Position numbers and translations under genes: made by a program. This document shows positions 23,080-36,269 of a stretch of DNA of 64,000 nt, piece after piece. The DNA is from Azadirachta indica (taxonomy: Eukaryota > Streptophyta > Magnoliopsida > Sapindales > Meliaceae): the NCBI GenBank assembly GCA_022749755.1, contig CM040449.1, positions 12,372,363 to 12,436,362 on the forward strand, given 5' to 3'. The first letter of the stretch is position 1, and each line of letters opens with the position of its first letter. The notes below the pieces were generated by a model that was not told where the DNA came from, did not search any database, and saw nothing but the letters and a program-made list of their open reading frames with translations.

Positions 23080-25384
23080 ATAATTATTATTCCCCATGTG
23101 AGGAAGAAATTTCTGCCCAGCTCATCAATAGATTAAAGTTAGTTCAAGTAGGCCAAATTTTATAATTATGATACAAAATAAACATATATTCAAAAGAATA
23201 TCATCGAGAAGATAAAGAGAGAATAAAATTTTCGTACATAAACTTTGTCAAAACAGTAAAGACGAACATAATTTACTCATTTATGATAATTTCATCCCTA
23301 GAAAAAAATTATATGAAACTACAGAACTACTATAATTAGTACCAGTAACAATTCAGGTTAGTGGTTTACAACTTTTTGTTGTATTAAATAAAAGTATAAT
23401 ATATTTTAAACTACTTCAAACCCTTTCTATCTATTAATCATGTTAACAATTGAAAACTTTAACCTAAATGATTGTTAAACATATTCATTAAATATAGTCG
23501 TATCACTTGTTTATCATATTATTTTGATATGTTTTAACATATTTCTTAAATATTTATAATACTATCTACTCAAATGTTAATATATTTTATTTTAAATAGA
23601 ATTGGATATAATTTAAATATGACAAATATAATTTTACACTTTTAAAATAAGAAGAGTATGAATTAATTTATTAAATTGTAAATATATTCATGAGTTAAAA
23701 ATATTAAATTCGAATTCGCATATGTCATTTATTTGTTAATCGTAATATTTTGGGTTATTTGAACTCGCTAATTTTATATTATGTTTATATTATTGATGAG
23801 ATCGTGTTAAATATCGAAACGATTTAGTGACTGATTTGTTAAAATTATTAAAATATATCCTAATTTATTTTGTTTTTGAAAATACGGGCCTGTAAATGTT
23901 ATTACCCCACGAAATAATTACGTGTGTCTTTTACAAAAAAATGTTTCAAACGTGTCACTTTACGATTGGTTATAGACCACAAACTTCTGTAGGACCCTAA
24001 AGTACAAATATTTAATTCCACGCCCATCCAGCTATAATCTTCATTTGTTCGACGGACGAAATTGGAAGCGGAATAATAACACTCTTATCCCTAAAATTTG
24101 AAAAACTAACATAATATCCCATGATGTTCTATATTTAACAATTTAATCCCTTTTCTTTGTTTTCTCATCCTTTAATAGCGTATTAGTGTCAAAGGCTAAA
24201 ATGTTTGAATTAAAAATATTTTACATTAATTTTTCATTATTTCCAAAATTTAGGAACAATATTATTAATATCCTAATATCGAAAATTGGTGGGGAAATTT
24301 GTTTATAGCTGGGAAGGTTGTAGAGATTAGATAAAGTTTGGTTTGATATAATTTTTGAAATAGGGTTTTTTTTTAAATAAAATTTTTTATAAGTTGAGTT
24401 TTTAATAAAAATTTATTAATTTTTTAATTGTTATAAATGATTTTTTGGAGAAAATTGTATAATTATTTTAATAGACAAGTTTTTAATGCTATATTATAAG
24501 AAAATAAAATAAAATTTTTTAAATAAAATAAGATTATTTTAGGTGATTTAATCTTTTTAAAAAAATTCAAAAAATTCTATTGTAAAAAACCCAAAATTTT
24601 AGGTTTTACTAACACAAAAAGAAAAGGAGTTTTTTAATTTATGAAAATTCTTCTCCTTTGCCTACTAAACACTAAAAAAATTGAAAATGACTTTTGGTAT
24701 TAATAAAAAATTTTAACTAATAAAAAAGTTATATTAAATAGGCACTAAAACACTCCTAATTATCCATTTAAAATGACATTGCCTATTATTTTCTCTAATT
24801 TACATGTCTAAACGCACTATTTATGATCTTTTCCTGCTCACAAAGAGTCAAATATCTATATTCCTAAAAGAATAAGTCATTTTCACTTTAAAAATCTAAT
24901 CAATTTGACCATTCCTTTAGATATATACATATACATATATTTTAGTTCAAATTGCTTTCAATAATATTTAATTGTTGCCCTTGAAGTCAATTTTTAATCA
25001 TTCTTACCAAAAATCGATAAATTATTTATCTTACTTAACTATTTCTTTTAGTTTCAACCGATCTTAATTTTGTTTTCTGAGATTGCTGAGTTTTTATTGT
25101 ATTTTTAAAAGCATAATTGTTCTTTTTTCTTCAAAACTTATTTGATAATAATAAAACTTTTAACAAGATTTAGTCTTTTTTTATTAATAAGAAAATATAT
25201 ATAAAAAATGACTATGATTTTAAAATCACAAAAACTCCATAATAAATAAATTAAAAAAAGTAGGATTACACACATGTTCACATGCATAAATAGGAGTCTA
25301 AATTTGTTCATAGTTCAACACTCTCGTTCACATTTTCAGGTGCTTTACATTGAATTTGTCTGTTAGCAGTTTGATCAGTTGATT
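23080..25384 (+). promoter_or_regulatory. SDC-B upstream region, copy P3
   Basis: This is the same unit as P2 (about 2.3 kb period) and P1, and it runs straight into the SDC-B start codon. A TATA-like CATAAATAG lies at about 25,283, some 100 bp before the ATG. The TTTTCAGG at 25,335-25,341 has the look of a 5'-UTR intron acceptor, and the matching place in SDC-A also has ATTTTCAG. An early block (CAAACGTGTCACTTTACGAT) is also recognisable 1.3 kb upstream of SDC-A, so these segments have been kept together with the gene. Confidence 0.65.
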
Positions 25385-28300
25385 ATGGCTCAGATAACGC
25401 AAGCTGAATCAATTTTCAACCACGTTAATGGAGGGACGGCGGAGATGTTTGATTGGGAGTTCGATCCAACGGCTGTGTTGGCAGAACCTGTGCCTGCAGT
25501 TGTGACCGACAATGGTGGGATCCATGAGATAGTAGAAGAAAAGATTGCTGAAACTGAGAAAGAGATTGTGTTAGGAAAGAACGTGCATACCACGTGCTTA
25601 ACCGTCACGGCACCGGAGGCAAACGGCGAGTTCTCTGGCGACAAGGAGGCTTACATGGCTGGCATCTTGGCTGGATTCAGGCAGACCATGATGGAACGGA
25701 CCCAACACCATTTAGGTACGTGCGAGGTAGAATAAATTTTACCAATTTTCTAAGTGAGAAATTGCCCTTGACCCCCTCAGGTTTGGTTGAAATACTCACT
25801 ACTCCCTTGAGATTTCAAAAATATCCCATCACATCCTACCATTACTTAAAATAATGGAATAATTCATATTTTAGAGATAAAATAGTAAATGCATTATCCC
25901 ATCACAATAAACTCTCTTATCAGAGTCAAACTCTCGTTCACTATGTCTCATATTTTTCACCAATAGTGGCCAACTACTATTCAATCGTCGCCGACCATCG
26001 TTCACTGTCAGTTTATTGATCCACACGATATATGATACTTATTTTAGAGAAAAAAAAAAAAAAAATAAAAAAAGATCAAAATAGCGAAAATCATGACTAT
26101 GGCCAGCTACCCGCTACAAATGGGCGCTGAGGCGATTGGAGTGGTGGCCGATGGCGGTTGGACGGTTGCCAGAATATATATAAGTAAATTAGTGTCATAT
26201 CCCATCACCAATATTTATTTAAATTTATTAATATAAAATTTAAATTTATTTATGTAAAATTATTTTTTTAGTTTACAAGCTATCACATAGGACCCACAAA
26301 CAGACGTGTGGGACTCACGTTTGATCCATGAGACCATGTGTTCCATCATTTTATCACTCGGGGGTATAATAATATAGAAGAGAAAAATTAAAATAAAATC
26401 TCAACCATTAAATCAATGATAAAAAAAGACTAGGAGAGGATTCTACTAGATAAGAATGCAAGTATCGATTTCTTTTTTGTTTTATTTATTGGTAGTAATA
26501 ATCATAGTACAATAGCAAGATTGAACTTACGTAGATTGATTTTGGTGTTACAGGTTATCCTTTTAATCTGGACTTAGATTACGGTGCTCTTGCTTCGCTA
26601 CAGCATTTCTCCATAAACAATCTTGGGGATCCATTTATTGAAAGCAACTATGGTGTTCATTCTAGACAGTTTGAAATCGGGGTTCTAGATTGGTTTGCCC
26701 GTCTCTGGGAAATAGAGAAGAATGAATACTGGGGATACATTACAAATGGTGGAACAGAAGGCAATCTTCACGGAATTTTAGTTGGGTGAGTAACTTACAC
26801 GTAGGTTTAGGTTTAGCTTTTGTGCTGTTTCTTTTCAGGTTATAATCAGAGAAATGTGAATAATATGTAAATTGATTGTGTAGGAGAGAGGGTTTACCTG
26901 ATGGGATCCTGTATACATCAAGAGAATCCCATTATTCCATCTTTAAAGCAGCTCGTATGTATCGAATGGAATGTGTTAAGGTTGATTGTTTGACCTCTGG
27001 TGAGATTGACTATGCTGATTTCAAAGCTAAATTACTTCAGAACAAAGACAAGCCAGCTATCATTAATGTTAACATTGGTATGTTTTTTTATGATCTATCT
27101 CTTCTCTTCCCTCTCCTTACATTCTCACAAGCTAACCCATGAATCATAAACCTGATTTAGTGTATAATTACTCGTATTACAGGAACAACTGTTAAGGGAG
27201 CTGTTGATGACCTTGATCTTGTTATACAAATTCTTGAAGAAAGTGGCTTTAAGCAAGACCGGTTCTACATTCACTGCGATGGAGCTCTGTTTGGCCTCAT
27301 GATGCCCTTTGTTAAAAATGTAAGTTATGTCTTTCTTCCTGCTCTTGATTTTTGTTAATGATATTTGATTTAGAAAAATCAAACGTGATATTGTTTTAAT
27401 TTTGCTAGAATAATATCATTATATTCTTTATTTTACTGTGATCTCATTTTATAATTTAGATTATATAAAATTAATAAAATTGATCTCATTTTATGTGATG
27501 AATTTTTTTTTTATAATAATTCACTTTTATTAAAAATAATAAAAATGATACATGAACAAATCTTATTTTATAATAATTCACTTTATTAATTTAGAGATAT
27601 GTGGTAGTATTTTATTAATTACCTATATGTGTTAATTAGTCGCTTTTTCAGTTGAGAGAAATGAGAAGGATAAAAATTTTATTTACTCTCTACTTTTCTA
27701 AAATGGTTGGTAGCTCAAAGTGTAAGAACTAGAATATTTTCGTTATTACTAGTTTGGCCCAGTATAAGTCTATAAATTTTTCTAAATAAATTTGATCATA
27801 GAAAGACTCCAAAAGAATTAAAAAAGATTAGAAGACACATGTGTAAGTTTTAGTATTTAAAATATACTTCATCAATTATGATTGTACGATATATATATAT
27901 ATATTTTCAATTCTGCTTGGCAATCATCCTATTTTACTAGTAGATGATGACTTTATGTTACAAAACTAATGTGTTCTAGAAGCTTAATTAGTATTGCTTC
28001 TCCTTCATAGTTGATCAATGACTTATGCTTTGGGCTTGTTATTCTTGTCAATCAACAGGCACCAAAGATTACTTTCAAAAAACCCATCGGAAGTGTGAGT
28101 GTCTCTGGTCACAAGTTTATAGGATGTCCAATGCCTTGTGGTGTTCAGATAACAAGAATGGAACACATAAATGTCCTCTCAGGGAATGTTGAGTACATTA
28201 GTTCAAGGGATGCCACAATCACAGGAAGCCGAAATGGTCATGCTCCTATCTTCCTTTGGTACACCCTCAGTAGAAAAGGTTACAAAGGTTTGCAGAAACA

Positions 28301-28625
28301 AGTTCAGAAGTGTCTTTTAGATGCTCAATACTTGAAGGATCGCCTTCGTGATGCTGGGATTAGTGCTATGCTGAATGAGCTCAGCAGCACAGTTGTGTTT
28401 GAGCGTCCTCAAGATGAAGTGTTTGTTCGAAAGTGGCAACTAGCTTGCCAAGGTAACATTGCCCATATAATAGTGTTGCCTAATGTCACCATTAACAAGC
28501 TGGATGATTTCTTGTACGAATTACTTGAGAAACGCTCGACTTGGTATCAGGATGGAAAAGTTCAACCTCCTTGTATTGCAGCAAATATAGGGAGTGAGAA
28601 TTGTTCTTGTGCTCTGCATAAGTGA
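25385..28625 (+). CDS. SDC: Serine decarboxylase, copy SDC-B (five exons)
   Basis: Exons are 25,385-25,715; 26,554-26,785; 26,884-27,077; 27,183-27,319; 28,059-28,625. All introns are GT..AG and the phases join into 486 residues. Serine decarboxylase is a soluble PLP enzyme of the group II (histidine decarboxylase-like) family that converts serine to ethanolamine for phosphatidylethanolamine and choline lipids. Visible motifs: [11 protein letters not shown] (His204, stacks on PLP in the family), [11 protein letters not shown] (Asp285) and [13 protein letters not shown] with the PLP lysine Lys317. Length fits plant SDC (about 480). Differences from SDC-A include Gly176 (Cys in SDC-A) in the TN(G/C)GTEGN motif and Phe114 for Tyr. 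The Tyr of GYP, reported as a serine-versus-alanine determinant in tea enzymes, is kept (Tyr112). The reading frame looks functional; expression is unknown. Confidence 0.92.
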
Positions 28626-31600
28626 AATTGTTAGGCTTATTGATTATTTTAGTTTGCATAAGTGATTGATGTTAATTTGCTATTCATAAGTTGTTGTGCA
28701 ACATTATTTGTAATATGGAGGTTGAATATTATTGTTTGTTGTTGCAAATTTTTTTAGAGCTATTTTATTATTTGTGCTTGTCAATCATAAGATGTAATAG
28801 CATCATTTCTGATTTAATAAATTTGATGTTATTTATATATAGTTTGAGCATGTATTATTACCTAAATTTATAAAGTATATGTTTTATGTATTTAACATGT
28901 GATGCTCATATAGAAAGATTAAAAATTCACTAGTTCAATCTTTATAAATAAAAAAAATGTTTATAATTATTTATGAAATGGACATTTTGCAATGTAAAGT
29001 TGTTGTCTTTTATTATTATAGTGAATTATTGTATTTAGCTTGGTCATTGATGTAGAGATTTTCAAATAGAAAATTAGTGTATATATTACATATTGAATAG
29101 AACTATACTAAATTAAGATCTAGTTAAAAGAAATATCATTAATCTTAATTTACATAAGCTCTAATAAGTTTGACAGATCTTAATCCTAAGTGAGTAATGA
29201 ACTCGCATTCATTTATTACACTTTTTAATTTATCACAGAGTGAGACCTAATAATATGATCATTATCTAGATTATTTGGATATTTGATTTATGAATTGTAA
29301 AAATACATACTTGTAAGATGAAATTTATATTATTGATAGTTGACCAAGTTATTCATGGTACTTGATTATTTAAATCCGTGGTCATGAAGTTTATTCAAAG
29401 AATTATTTATTAAATGATGATATTTATTTGTAAATTATATTTTACAAATATAGGTACACACAATTAATCATTACAGTGTTTATTGACTTGGGAAAATAAA
29501 TACTTATAAAGCCATGACACTTTATTTAGGTCTAACTGTAATTACGAGTATCAAGTAGAGGATGAATTAAGCAGTACCTATTATTAATTTAAGACCAAAC
29601 TCGTATGTAAGATAAAAGAATTCTAACTACATGAGTTCTTATTTTATTAACAGAGATTATTGGAATGCGACTCTGGAGTTTTAGTGGAATAGCCTAGAGT
29701 TAATTTAAAAAAGTAAAGTGTATTATGAGAAAGATGGATTTAAATTTTCTAAGTTGGTACCAAGAAAGCCATAGGTTTGTAGTCTCTCTTCTAAGTCTTG
29801 TGAGCCCAATTCATAACCTCATTGTGCATATTAAAACTATTGAATGTATGTTCTTAACAGAGTAGACGAAGAACATAGTCATCTTTTAGGTTTTGATTTA
29901 AAGCACAACGCAGGAAACATGTCCAGAAGTGTGAATGAACTTGAGGATAGTAAGGAAAACAACAACTTATTCTAAGATGTTTCTTCCCCATATACATATA
30001 TGGGGTAAGGCTCTTTTTTTTACATAATTTTTTATATCAGATACAATTTTAATCGTTGAATGTACATAAATTTAACGGGTTACATTTGATGTAAAAAATT
30101 GTGTAAAAAAAAGGGTCATTGATCCTGTCCCTATATATATATATATATATTTGCATCATATTGGTATCAAAATCAACTTGTTTTTCTACATTTATAATTT
30201 GTTTATAAATGCTTGTGAGTGGCAGTTATTATATGTTTAATCTTTTTTTGTTATTTTTATTAATTATTTGATGAATGGTTAATGTCTTAATCCTGGTAGA
30301 TTTTTTTTGGTATTAATTTTTGTCGATTGTAATAAGAAAGGAGATAGAATAATGTCGCAATATATATTTTTTATTTGTTATTTAAATATAGATTTAATAT
30401 AAAATAGATTTGATTGTAATTTTATTGAAATATTTTTTAAAAGAAAATTAAAGTGCACAGTATGATACAGTATCCTAAACAATATTATGAATAATATCTT
30501 GGAATAATCCATAAATATTGTTGGAAGAAGCTGTGGTGGTGGCAACATCTTATTTAAGAATCATAATAAACTATAATAAACTATAGTTCATATTTTAAGT
30601 ATGCTAACTAGTTTTCATATACAAAATTGCATACATACTATATAGAATGCATGTACATTATATGTAATGTGATAAAATCCATGATCATTTTCAAAGAATA
30701 CATAAAATAAAATACTTTCAAGCTCATACATATCACAAAATCACTTTCAAACTATTATTCATATTCTAGTAGGAATGTCTTCATTCAATTATTATTCGTG
30801 TAGCAGTTAATTAAATTCTTCTTATTGAACCTAAATCACCCGATGATAACTTTCCAAGTGTAGAGTAAGCATAGGTGGGGCTTATAAATTCATATAAAAG
30901 GAACACTTCTACCTGAAGAAAGGGCCAGTCCCCCACCCTAATCATATATAAGTCCTAACACATGCATAAATCTGTCAATGAATGAATATTACGACTCACT
31001 AGTCCTAAGGTACCCAAAAATATCCCCTATATTATACGGAACACTTAGCACTTATCACATGCATCATACTTGAAGGAATGGTGATACCAACCAAAATGTC
31101 TCCTTATACACTTATAATTATCTAAGTAATGAATTCAGATACGCTTAAAAGCATAAAACCTAACTTTCATGAAACTTTTCTTGCAAAAGATACTTTCTCA
31201 TTCTCAAAAATAATGCATATGTTCATGCTTATGACTTGCATACAACACATAAAATATGTAGTTATAAGCAAATACCTAAATATATAATTGTAGATAAATA
31301 AATACTTTTGTAATAGTACATAATTCAATACATTTGCAAACATAGTCAAACACATATTTATTTTACGTTTATTGTGATTCGTTTTTAAAAGTCTAGTAGT
31401 ATACTTGATATTCTTAGTAAAATAATTCAATCACCCTAACCTTAAGGTCAAAGGATTATCCTTCATAAGTCATATTATGCAAAAGTAAGCACATATCAAC
31501 TTATCATTCCGTAGACTTTCTAAATATGTCCTTAAACGTATCAAGAATTTCTGTTATACTTGAAACAATTTCTACTCCCCATGGAATCAAAATATAACCT

Positions 31601-34050
31601 TAATGAAATATCACATAACATCATATAAAAATATATGCTTTTAATTCAATCCATCACTATTTTATTATGTACTATTTACTTATCCCTCATAATGCAGAAA
31701 ACTGATCACTAAGTGCTTATAGGTCTCCGATTTTCAAAAAATTGATCATTTACCAAATGATCATGAAATTCTACAAGGTTCATATAAACACATAGGTAGT
31801 ATCATAGTAAAATTTTTCGAGCTAATTTCATATTGAAACTATTTTAAATAAATTTTATTTTTGGCTTCTTAAGTTTTGTCAATCATAAACTATAGTGAGC
31901 TATCTCACTTCAAAAATTCGTAACAAATCATATACATGAAATTAAATCATCGAATTTTTTCATGATATAATAGATAGAGTTAATTAAAAATTAATATACA
32001 AAATTTTATAATTCTTGAAGATGATTTGACCAATCAAAAAATTTTTTTCATCTAGATATTATTCCAAAATGGGTTAAAGATGACATATCTGCTAAGAAAA
32101 TGACTGAATCATCCAAGTTAAAGATGATATATACTAAGTGGCATGAGCAATATGTGCACGTTTTTCATAAATAGTACTTTTTGAGAATTATTTTTTTGCT
32201 ATTATGATTAACTAATGAATTTGATATTTTTGGGGAAAAATGATTTTATTATTAAGTGTTCCATTTTGGCATATTTGAATTGCGTTTATTTGACTTTGTA
32301 ATAGAAATGCTTGTGAATATTTTATAATCATTGAAAGAGGGAAACCCATACATTTATTACGAATGCATTACTTATTGAGTTGGCAATTCACCCATCATTT
32401 ACTTTTTGTAAATTAAATAGCCTAGAGCAATGACTTGATAACTTTATTTGGATGATAACTTTGGATTCATATTTGTCATTTTTTGTTAATAGATATTTGA
32501 GGACATTATTCCTTTTCAATATATTTCTTTTGACTTGTGTTTTGAGTTTTGAGTAGTTTTAACTACATTTTGTTGGTCATTTGAGACGTTGGAGGATATT
32601 TTATTTGTTTAATAATATTATTGAGGTATTTCAGTAAAAAACCTATAGTTATGCGATATAATTTTACCTTAGTTCGACTTATATTTAGCATGGTTCAGAT
32701 TTAGGGTGTTACGTTCATGTATTAGAGTTTTAAGTTAATGATTCTATAAACTTAATAAGATAAAATTTTGAGTTTAGTTGACACATAGATTTAGGTTTAG
32801 ATTCTTTACTTTTGGCTTGTGAGGTTGGACTCTGATTTCATTTTATTTTTCTCAGGACTTGTTTTGTTTAGGATGACTTAAAGTTAAGGGTTGTAGTATT
32901 GATGAAGTATGATTGCGATTTTATTTTTCTCATGACTCGTGATGAATAGAATGTGGATCAGCAAGATAGGTTGATTAAAGAGATCACTTGTAGTATCTGT
33001 TGTGGATTTTTTAAATGTAAGTGCACATTATTACTAACAAGTAATATATGATAAATGTAGTATCATTTCCATGAGGATTAAGTGCTTAGTAAGTACCAAA
33101 ATTAGTTTAACTCTAATTTTATGTGAACAACTCGAAAATTAAAGAGTATTGCAAAAAAAGTAAACTAATCTAAAGCAAAATAAAATTAAACTAAGAATGA
33201 AATTAAATTAAAATAAAGAAGAATTTAGATAATTAAAGGTTTAGGGCATCCGATTTCACCATAACTAATCCATATTAATTCCTTGATTCTTAATCAGATT
33301 ATTTTTTATGATTGATAGTCAAGAATCTCTAATCTCTTCACTGGCGCCTCTCAAGGTATAACGAAAATACCCTTGATAGTTATTCCCCTATATTCCTATG
33401 AGAATTGAAACTACCAAGAATTCATTAACTTTTGTAGATCTCATTTAGCAACTACACAAACCATGAAAGTATATTCTTATCTTTTATGCAATCTATGGCA
33501 TTTAACACAATAAACTAGACATATAAATCTCCTTCCGATTTTATTATGATTTTCAAATCAACTAAATAGTGGCCAATTATTTTGGCCACTTATGCCTCCT
33601 TTCATTACTTTTTTCTTGAAAATACCTCTATCATCGTATAAATTAAGAATTTTAGAGTTTAATGATATTGATAGAAATTTATTTGAAGCTGATCACCTGC
33701 AGTGGATGATGGACAATAGTGGTGTCTTGCCACCTTGAATGATTTGGCAAATTAATTTTTATGTTTCACAAGGTTAATTTCGTAGCTTCATTTTTGTATA
33801 TATTATATTATTCATCAAACCTTAAATGATTGTGGATAGGTCCCTCACTTTATTGCCTTGGAGACCAGTTCCTGTTGTGTAGGACCTATTTGTTCCATCA
33901 GATAGCTACCCAGGGTATTTACGCCAAAACACCTTAAAAAATTATTTTCCCATTAACTCAGGCAATGATAGGATGCAATAGTATATTTTCGAAACACTGG
34001 GGAGTATTGGGTAATTAGACCACATATGAGCAAGGTATCGTGCCTTCGAG
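28626..34050. other. AT-rich intergenic DNA, probably old repeats, no gene
   Basis: 5.4 kb follow SDC-B. The first 100-250 bp are likely its 3' UTR. The remainder has no coherent coding frame. Some stretches (29,050-29,950; 30,780-31,000; 32,270-32,720) have the base composition and wording of degraded LTR-retrotransposon flanks, for example a TTAGGGTGTTACG near 32,702, but I found no paired LTRs, primer site or polymerase motifs. A small (AT)n run lies near 30,133-30,150. Confidence 0.5.
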
Positions 34051-34054
34051 CCAT

Positions 34055-34215
34055 GACTTTTTTTTCAATTCTGTGGGCGTATTTTTCTTGTTAATGAACA
34101 ATCACCAAATCTTACTTTAAAAAAACCCATGTAAACTATAAGTGTTACTGGTCACTATTTAAATGACAATTTTCAAGATATTAGGATTAGTCTCATACCG
34201 AATGTAGGGGTAATG
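34055..34215 (+). pseudogene. Relic of SDC intron 4 and exon 5
   Basis: 34,060-34,100 (ATGACTTTTTTTTCAATTCT, then GTGGGCGTATTTTTCTTGTT) matches the end of SDC-A intron 4 (ATGACTTATTTTAATTCTCT, GGGCTTATTATTCTCGTTG). The next 80 bp match exon 5: CACCAAATCTTACTTTAAAA then AAACCCATG and GTGTTACTGGTCACTA, against CACCAAAGATTACTTTCAAA, AAACCCATC and GTGTCTCTGGTCACAA. After an internal deletion GATATTAGGATTAGTCTCAT resembles GATGCTGGGATTAGTGCTAT of the same exon. It is badly mutated, including the lysine region, and non-functional. Confidence 0.75.
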
Positions 34216-34419
34216 ATTTGAGACGCAATACTATTATTTGACACAAATTCAATGTCACTAAACATATTTAAATTTGAAAAACTTGATACGAATAATAATC
34301 ATATTTTATTCTTGTCGACAAGAATATTATTTGTGTTATATCCATGTTTGACTTGCAAAATACAGTTATTCATTTAAGACACAATTAATTAAATAAATAA
34401 TCATATTCTAAACATATAA

Positions 34420-34905
34420 GCGTGTTTGCACAATCCGGTTCGCTTCGAATTTTGCCAAAACTGGATCAGATCGAAAAAAATTAGAGTTTTTGTTTTTTTG
34501 AGCCAAACAAAATCGAATAAAAGCTGGAATTAGATCCAAATCGAAGCAAATAGATTTCTAATCAAATTGAATTGATTGGTTTAGGATCGGTCTCATTCAA
34601 TATTCTAAATTTTTTTTTACAATTTTTTTAACTTTCGCAAAACTATGTTGTTTTAATGCTAACATATACAAAAAAAAATAGCGTTGTTTTAGTGATAAAA
34701 TTTATTAAATAATATTTGCAGTTAGATCTACTTTTTTGGGTTAAAAAAAAGGAATGAACTAGAAATTTTATTTTAATTTTAAAATCATAATCCAAACCAA
34801 TATCATTTAAAATCAAATCAAACTCGTCGATTCTAGTTCGATCTAGTTAATTTTTTGGATTTTGAGTTTTTTTGCTTGGTGCTACCCAAAATTCACCCAC
34901 CGAAT
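34420..34905. other. Possible short TIR element, unresolved
   Basis: The block begins AATCCGGTTCGCTTCGAATT and has AAATCAAATCAAACTCG-like and GATTCTAGTTCGATCTAG words at the other end, the word usage of the element at 13,044. No clean inverted ends or target duplication were found, so it is only noted. Confidence 0.3.
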
Positions 34906-34910
34906 CAGAC

Positions 34911-35222
34911 ATCTTTTTTTTGTTGTCTTAATCTCTCCAACTCCATTCTATATTATTTAAGATAATTTTTTTTATCTCATATTATTTATTGGACAAAGTT
35001 TTAGTCAGATATAATTTTTTAAATTTTTTAATCGAATATTATTTCCTTATTATTTATCAAACAATTATCTTTTTTTTGTTGTCTTAATCTCTCCAACTCC
35101 ATTCTATATTATTTAAGATAATTTTTTTTATCTCATATTATTTATTGGACAAAGTTTTAGTCAGATATAATTTTTTAAATTTTTTAATCGAATATTATTT
35201 CCTTATTATTTATCAAACAATT
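34911..35222 (+). repeat. Perfect 156-bp tandem duplication
   Basis: 34,911-35,066 and 35,067-35,222 appear identical base for base, both beginning ATCTTTTTTTTGTTGTCTTA and ending TTATTTATCAAACAATT. The identity contrasts with the heavily diverged neighbours, so the event is recent or an assembly artefact. Confidence 0.92.
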
Positions 35223-35360
35223 TTTAAATGACTGTAGTTAATATAGTTCTATTTGCTGTCTTGATTTCTTGGGAGAATGCATGATTCCCCCTTGATTTTA
35301 GAGATAATACCCATTAACCCTCCTAAATTTTTTCTAATATGTCATCATCTTTCATTGCAT

Positions 35361-35420
35361 GGATTCGAACCCAAGACTTAAATGGAAATAAATCAATGTC
35401 TCTACCATTACACCAAATGT
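35361..35420 (-). other. tRNA-like sequence in the left arm (not a tRNA gene)
   Basis: On the - strand it reads TTTGGTGTAATGGTAGAGAC, a good A-box type start, and about 35 bases later CTTGGGTTCGAATCC, a perfect B-box type GGTTCGAATCC. No cloverleaf with a 7-bp acceptor stem can be drawn convincingly, so it is a tRNA-derived piece rather than a tRNA gene. Confidence 0.65.
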
Positions 35421-36033
35421 ATTTTTTCAATAAATCATCTAATTTTTAATAAATAATCCTTTTAAACATATATTTAATAAATTCTATTCATAATAAATTT
35501 TTCAATAAAAAATTTATAACTGAAAAATAGTTTTGTAATCATTAGAATTTAAAATATTTCGAATTTAATATTATTATTATTAGCAAATTATAAATTTTTA
35601 AAATTAAATTTAAAATTTTAAAATTAATAATGATCCAAAATAATTTTATTTTTATAATAAATTAGATTTATTTTACTTAAAAATCATTTAGAAATATTAT
35701 AAATTTCTAAAATTATTATCATTAGCGATGATTTTAGAATAATTTTATGAAATAGTTTAAAATTATTTTACTACATTAATAATTTAATTTCAAAATAATT
35801 TTATCTTTATAATAAATTAGGTTTATTTTGTTTAATAATTATTTAAAAATATTATAAAATTTTATATTGTTATCATTAGTAATGATTCGGTATGATTTTA
35901 ATAACTATAAAACTATTTTTAAATTATAAAAATTTTTATATTAATAAAATTAAATTTTATTTTTAATAGAATTTAATCTATATGTGTTTTAAAGGAGATA
36001 TTTATTAAAAATTGGATAACATAATGTCAAAAG

Positions 36034-36095
36034 TCATTTGGTGGAGTAATAAGGGTGTTGAAGTGCTTTATGGTGATTTAAGGTTCAAATCTTCA
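36034..36095 (+). other. Diverged tRNA-like sequence in the right arm
   Basis: It reads CATTTGGTGGAGTAATAAGG followed, at B-box distance, by TTAAGGTTCAAATCTTC. It is the inverted partner of 35,361-35,420, but both boxes carry mutations. Confidence 0.55.
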
Positions 36096-36269
36096 CAAAT
36101 AAAATTTATTTTGTAATTTCTAAAAGGCAGATTCATTTGGTTCGGTTTATATTTAAATTATTGTAGGATAAAATTGAAAAAATTTATAAGTTGTGATGAG
36201 ATATTAGAGAAAATATATGAGATAATATAATATTACCCCTAAAATCAGGAGAGAATCAAGCATTCTCCC

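Larger units (their letters stand above)
35271..36269. mobile_element. 999-bp GGGAGAATG-family element with tRNA-like arms
   Basis: The ends GGGAGAATGCATGATTCCCC and (reverse complement) GGGAGAATGCTTGATTCTCT are inverted, and the similarity continues through (C)TGATTTTAG. The tip matches the 258-262 bp MITEs at 9445 and 55,746. Inside each arm, at about the same distance from the end, lies a tRNA-like stretch (35,361-35,420 and 36,034-36,095) facing the opposite way. The middle is AT-rich and non-coding. No clear target duplication was seen. Confidence 0.75.

Noticed and set aside
28900..33000. An LTR retrotransposon
   Set aside because: Some wording resembles LTR flanks, but there is no paired LTR, primer-binding site, target duplication or polymerase motif that I can see.
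35361..35420. A tRNA gene on the - strand
   Set aside because: A and B boxes are present, but no acceptor stem or normal anticodon arm can be formed, and the piece is mirrored in the other arm of a TIR element. It is tRNA-derived transposon sequence.
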